From the NCBI RefSeq assembly GCF_003308995.1, contig NZ_QFFJ01000003.1, forward strand, positions 300,619-364,618: DNA of 64,000 bases, read 5' to 3'. Under the pieces are notes generated by a model. The model saw nothing but the letters and a program-made list of their open reading frames with translations, did no database searches and had not been told where the DNA came from. Below, in pieces: positions 61,766 to 64,000 of the stretch (position 1 is its first letter; every line of letters starts with the position of its first letter). A program made the position numbers and the translations under genes. The stretch is from Chitinophaga flava. GTDB lineage: Bacteria; Bacteroidota; Bacteroidia; Chitinophagales; Chitinophagaceae.

Positions 61766-64000
61766 TTAGAATTTGATGATACCATCCTCATCTTCGGTTT
61801 CAGTAATGCCCAGTAATTCGTCCAGCTCCTTATAATCTATTTTACCGTTGAGGCCAAAGTCGGAAGGGGTGATTGCTTTTTGTTCTTGATGGGTGCAGTG
61901 CCGGATCAACGCGGTTAAATGAGCGATGTACCCTGCTGCAAGTTTTTCTACTGTGGCAATATGATATTGCTGTGAGGAATAGGTCCAGAATATTTTCAGC
62001 GTGCCGGCAGTGACGATTCCTTTTACTACAAAATAATCACGCACGGGATAGGCAGGACTGATGTGCTCTCCCGGAAACTCCGGCGCTCCCTTGAACCATT
62101 TGCTGCTGCTCACAATATTATCCAGCTGCCCCAGATAGTTGAAGACAATATCCCAGCTGTTATGCCGGAGGGAAGCTACCTGATTGAGGTAACGTAGACA
62201 GCCATACCCCATGCCCTTGTCAGGAATACTTCTCAACTGTTCTTTTACAGACTTGATCATATTACCTTCGGAAGCCTGACTTTCTATATCCAGCCTTACC
62301 GGGAATTTATTGGTGAACCAGCCTGTAGTACCGGTAATATCAATACCCGGGAACATATCCTCCCTGCCATGTCCTTCCAGGCCAATATGTACCTGGCTGT
62401 TGCCTGTCCATGCCGCTATGGTCATACCCAGGGCACACAACAACAGGTCATTTACTTCTGTATTATATACCGGATTCACTTCTTTCAGCAAAGCAGCTGT
62501 CAGCTGACTGTCCAGCACCGTTTCAACGGTGGCCAGGCTGCTTCTTACCTGCCCGCTTCCCATCATATCAACAGGCAACGGACGGAAAGCGCCGGTTACT
62601 TTTTCCCAGTATCCCTGCTGTGAGGTTACCCTTTCGGTATGTGCATAGGCTGTCAATGCCTGCATCCAATCGCGGTAGGAACTTGTCTTCACTTCTGTTG
62701 CGACAAGCGGTTCGCCTTCGTGTAACCGGTCCAGATAGTTTTGCATATCATCTATCAGTATCCGCCAGGAAACGCCGTCAATAGCCAGGTGATGTACCAC
62801 CATCAACAACCGGTCTTCCACTTCTGCTGCCGGTGTGCGGATAACCACCCACCTGATCAGCTCCCCTTTTTCAATAGCAAGGCTAGCCTGGAAACGGCTA
62901 CAGGCCGCCGTAATGGACGTTGCCAGCTCCTCCGGAGTTATGGCAGATAAATCCACTTCTTCCAGGGTACCGGTATATTGCCCATAGGTTTGCTGCCATC
63001 TGCCATCTATGCCTTCCTTATGGTACACAAAACGCAGCGCATCATGCTTTTGTATCAGCGCCTGCATCACCTGGCGCAGGTGTACGGAACTCACAGATTT
63101 ACGCAGCTGCAGCAGGATCGATTGATTAAAATAGGATTGTTGTTGAGTGTCTTGTTCAAAAAACCAATGCTGAATAGGCGATAAATCACAACTTCCCGTC
63201 AACACGCCCTGTTCCGCCTGTACAGCCGAAGCCTCTTGTTGTGCTGCCATTTCCGCCAGGGCAGCTACCGTCTGGTAATCAAACAGGTCGTGTACCTGTA
63301 GCTGTATGCCTTTCCGCTTCGCCCGGCTCACCACCTGTATCACAACAATGGAATCACCTCCCAGCTCAAAAAAGTTATCGTATATGCCTACCCGTTCTGT
63401 ATTCAGCAATTCAGCCCAGATAGCGGTCAGGTCTTCTTCCATCTGGTTACGCGGCGCTACATAGAGATCTGCCTTGCTGACTATATCCGCCGGCGATGGC
63501 AAGGCACGCCGGTCTACTTTACCATTCGGCGTAAGCGGCAACTCCGCCAAAGGAATGTATAATGCGGGTTGCATATAATCCGGCAACCGGTTACGCAGGT
63601 AAGCCTGCAAAACATCCTCATCAAAGGCATCTGCTGCCACCACATAAGCTACCAGCCGCGGACCACCGCCATGCGTACGATCCGCCATAACGATACACTG
63701 CTGTACGCCCTCACAGCCAGACAACACCCGGGTCACTTCGCCCGGCTCCACACGGTAACCACGGATCTTCACCTGGTCATCCACCCGGCCCAGGAAAATG
63801 ATCGCGCCGGAAGGCAGCCGCCGTACCAAGTCGCCCGTACGATACAAGCGCCCCCCATTACTACGGAAAGGATGTGCAATGAACCGCTCCGCACTCTGCT
63901 CCGGCTGATTCAGGTAACCGGGCGATACGCCCGCTCCGCCTATCAGCAACTCTCCACTCACCCCTGGCGGACATAACTGTTGTTGTTCATTAACAATATA
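61766..64000 (-). CDS. NRPS, C-terminal part: A(end)-PCP-E (gene runs off the right edge)
   Basis: The visible 744 residues start inside an adenylation domain (IYIVNEQQQLCPPGVSGELL at the window edge; DQVKIRGYRVEPGEV; NGKVDRRALP), followed by PCP with GGDS (near 63351) and an epimerization domain (VVHHLAIDGVSWRI near 62800; DIVFNYLGQLDN). The GTG at 63961 is an internal Val codon, because homology continues without a break to base 64000. The module therefore delivers a D-amino acid; its specificity residues lie outside the window. The tail (LLGITETEDEDGIIKF) is acidic and aromatic at its end, as expected for docking on the TubC domain of the next protein, whose gene starts 3 bp later. Confidence 0.93.
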   Translation of the reverse strand, partial: YIVNEQQQLCPPGVSGELLIGGAGVSPGYLNQPEQSAERFIAHPFRSNGGRLYRTGDLVRRLPSGAIIFLGRVDDQVKIRGYRVEPGEVTRVLSGCEGVQQCIVMADRTHGGGPRLVAYVVAADAFDEDVLQAYLRNRLPDYMQPALYIPLAELPLTPNGKVDRRALPSPADIVSKADLYVAPRNQMEEDLTAIWAELLNTERVGIYDNFFELGGDSIVVIQVVSRAKRKGIQLQVHDLFDYQTVAALAEMAAQQEASAVQAEQGVLTGSCDLSPIQHWFFEQDTQQQSYFNQSILLQLRKSVSSVHLRQVMQALIQKHDALRFVYHKEGIDGRWQQTYGQYTGTLEEVDLSAITPEELATSITAACSRFQASLAIEKGELIRWVVIRTPAAEVEDRLLMVVHHLAIDGVSWRILIDDMQNYLDRLHEGEPLVATEVKTSSYRDWMQALTAYAHTERVTSQQGYWEKVTGAFRPLPVDMMGSGQVRSSLATVETVLDSQLTAALLKEVNPVYNTEVNDLLLCALGMTIAAWTGNSQVHIGLEGHGREDMFPGIDITGTTGWFTNKFPVRLDIESQASEGNMIKSVKEQLRSIPDKGMGYGCLRYLNQVASLRHNSWDIVFNYLGQLDNIVSSSKWFKGAPEFPGEHISPAYPVRDYFVVKGIVTAGTLKIFWTYSSQQYHIATVEKLAAGYIAHLTALIRHCTHQEQKAITPSDFGLNGKIDYKELDELLGITETEDEDGIIKF

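Noticed and set aside
63959..63961. GTG as start of the NRPS gene at the right edge
   Set aside because: It is an internal Val codon. The adenylation-domain sequence continues unbroken to base 64000.
1..64000. CRISPR arrays, insertion sequences, tRNA or rRNA genes
   Set aside because: I saw no regularly spaced repeats, transposase-like proteins, cloverleaf sequences or rRNA signatures; the repeats seen are terminators or conserved NRPS motifs.

Overview
The window looks like a Chitinophaga-type member of the Bacteroidota. This rests on the protein families present: outer-membrane beta-barrels with carboxypeptidase-like N-termini, Omp28-like and TlpA-like thioredoxin proteins, DUF6443/RHS proteins, WG-repeat proteins and FAAL-initiated NRPS genes. 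Shine-Dalgarno sequences are scarce, and there is one good Bacteroidota promoter (TTTG, 20 nt, TATATTTG) in front of an ArsR-type gene. The genus is an inference; no rRNA or tRNA gene was seen.

Layout. 1-6.0 kb: envelope thiol-disulfide proteins, lipoproteins, a small metallo-beta-lactamase-fold protein and a secreted CocE-type hydrolase. 6.0-7.0 kb: a broken alpha/beta-hydrolase gene and empty DNA. 7.0-15.8 kb: two large secreted YD/RHS proteins followed immediately by a small membrane-anchored protein, an arrangement typical of a polymorphic toxin with its immunity partner. 15.9-17.2 kb: an ArsR / VOC / SRPBCC operon with a clear promoter and candidate operator. 17.3-22.7 kb: a CPBP-like membrane protein, two tandem WG-repeat proteins and a DUF2459 protein. 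22.7-23.8 kb: a fragment of an AraC-type regulator and non-coding DNA.

The second half is natural-product biosynthesis. On the + strand, 23831-32380 encodes a hybrid megasynthase (FAAL-ACP-KS-AT-ACP-C-A-PCP). Its AT has Gly where the catalytic Ser should be, and the start of a lost next C domain survives just downstream in another frame. About 240 bp later lies a 61-residue peptide with the features of a Bacteroidota class I lanthipeptide precursor (Lys-rich leader, Gly-Gly, Thr/Cys-rich core), with its own terminator and no modification enzymes in view. On the - strand, 64000 down to 33265 is one long operon-like run. It holds three NRPS genes in tight succession (the first entering from outside the window), an aminoglycoside-adenylyltransferase-like gene, a PLP decarboxylase, a CmlA-type diiron beta-hydroxylase, a TonB-dependent receptor-like protein, a cyclic-peptide-type ABC exporter, a fourth NRPS, a secreted membrane-anchored hydrolase, a 65-residue protein and a GT9 glycosyltransferase, closed by a perfect 15-bp terminator.

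The parts fit together. Residues read from the adenylation domains suggest an aromatic amino acid (code DASTIAAVC), beta-alanine (VDWVTSIAD) and glycine (DILQLGMVW). The decarboxylase resembles aspartate 1-decarboxylases that make beta-alanine, and CmlA-type enzymes hydroxylate aromatic aminoacyl-carriers. PCPs followed by epimerization domains carry GGDS, and C domains after E domains are of the DCL type. No thioesterase domain is visible; two synthetases end in C domains, so chain release is an open question.
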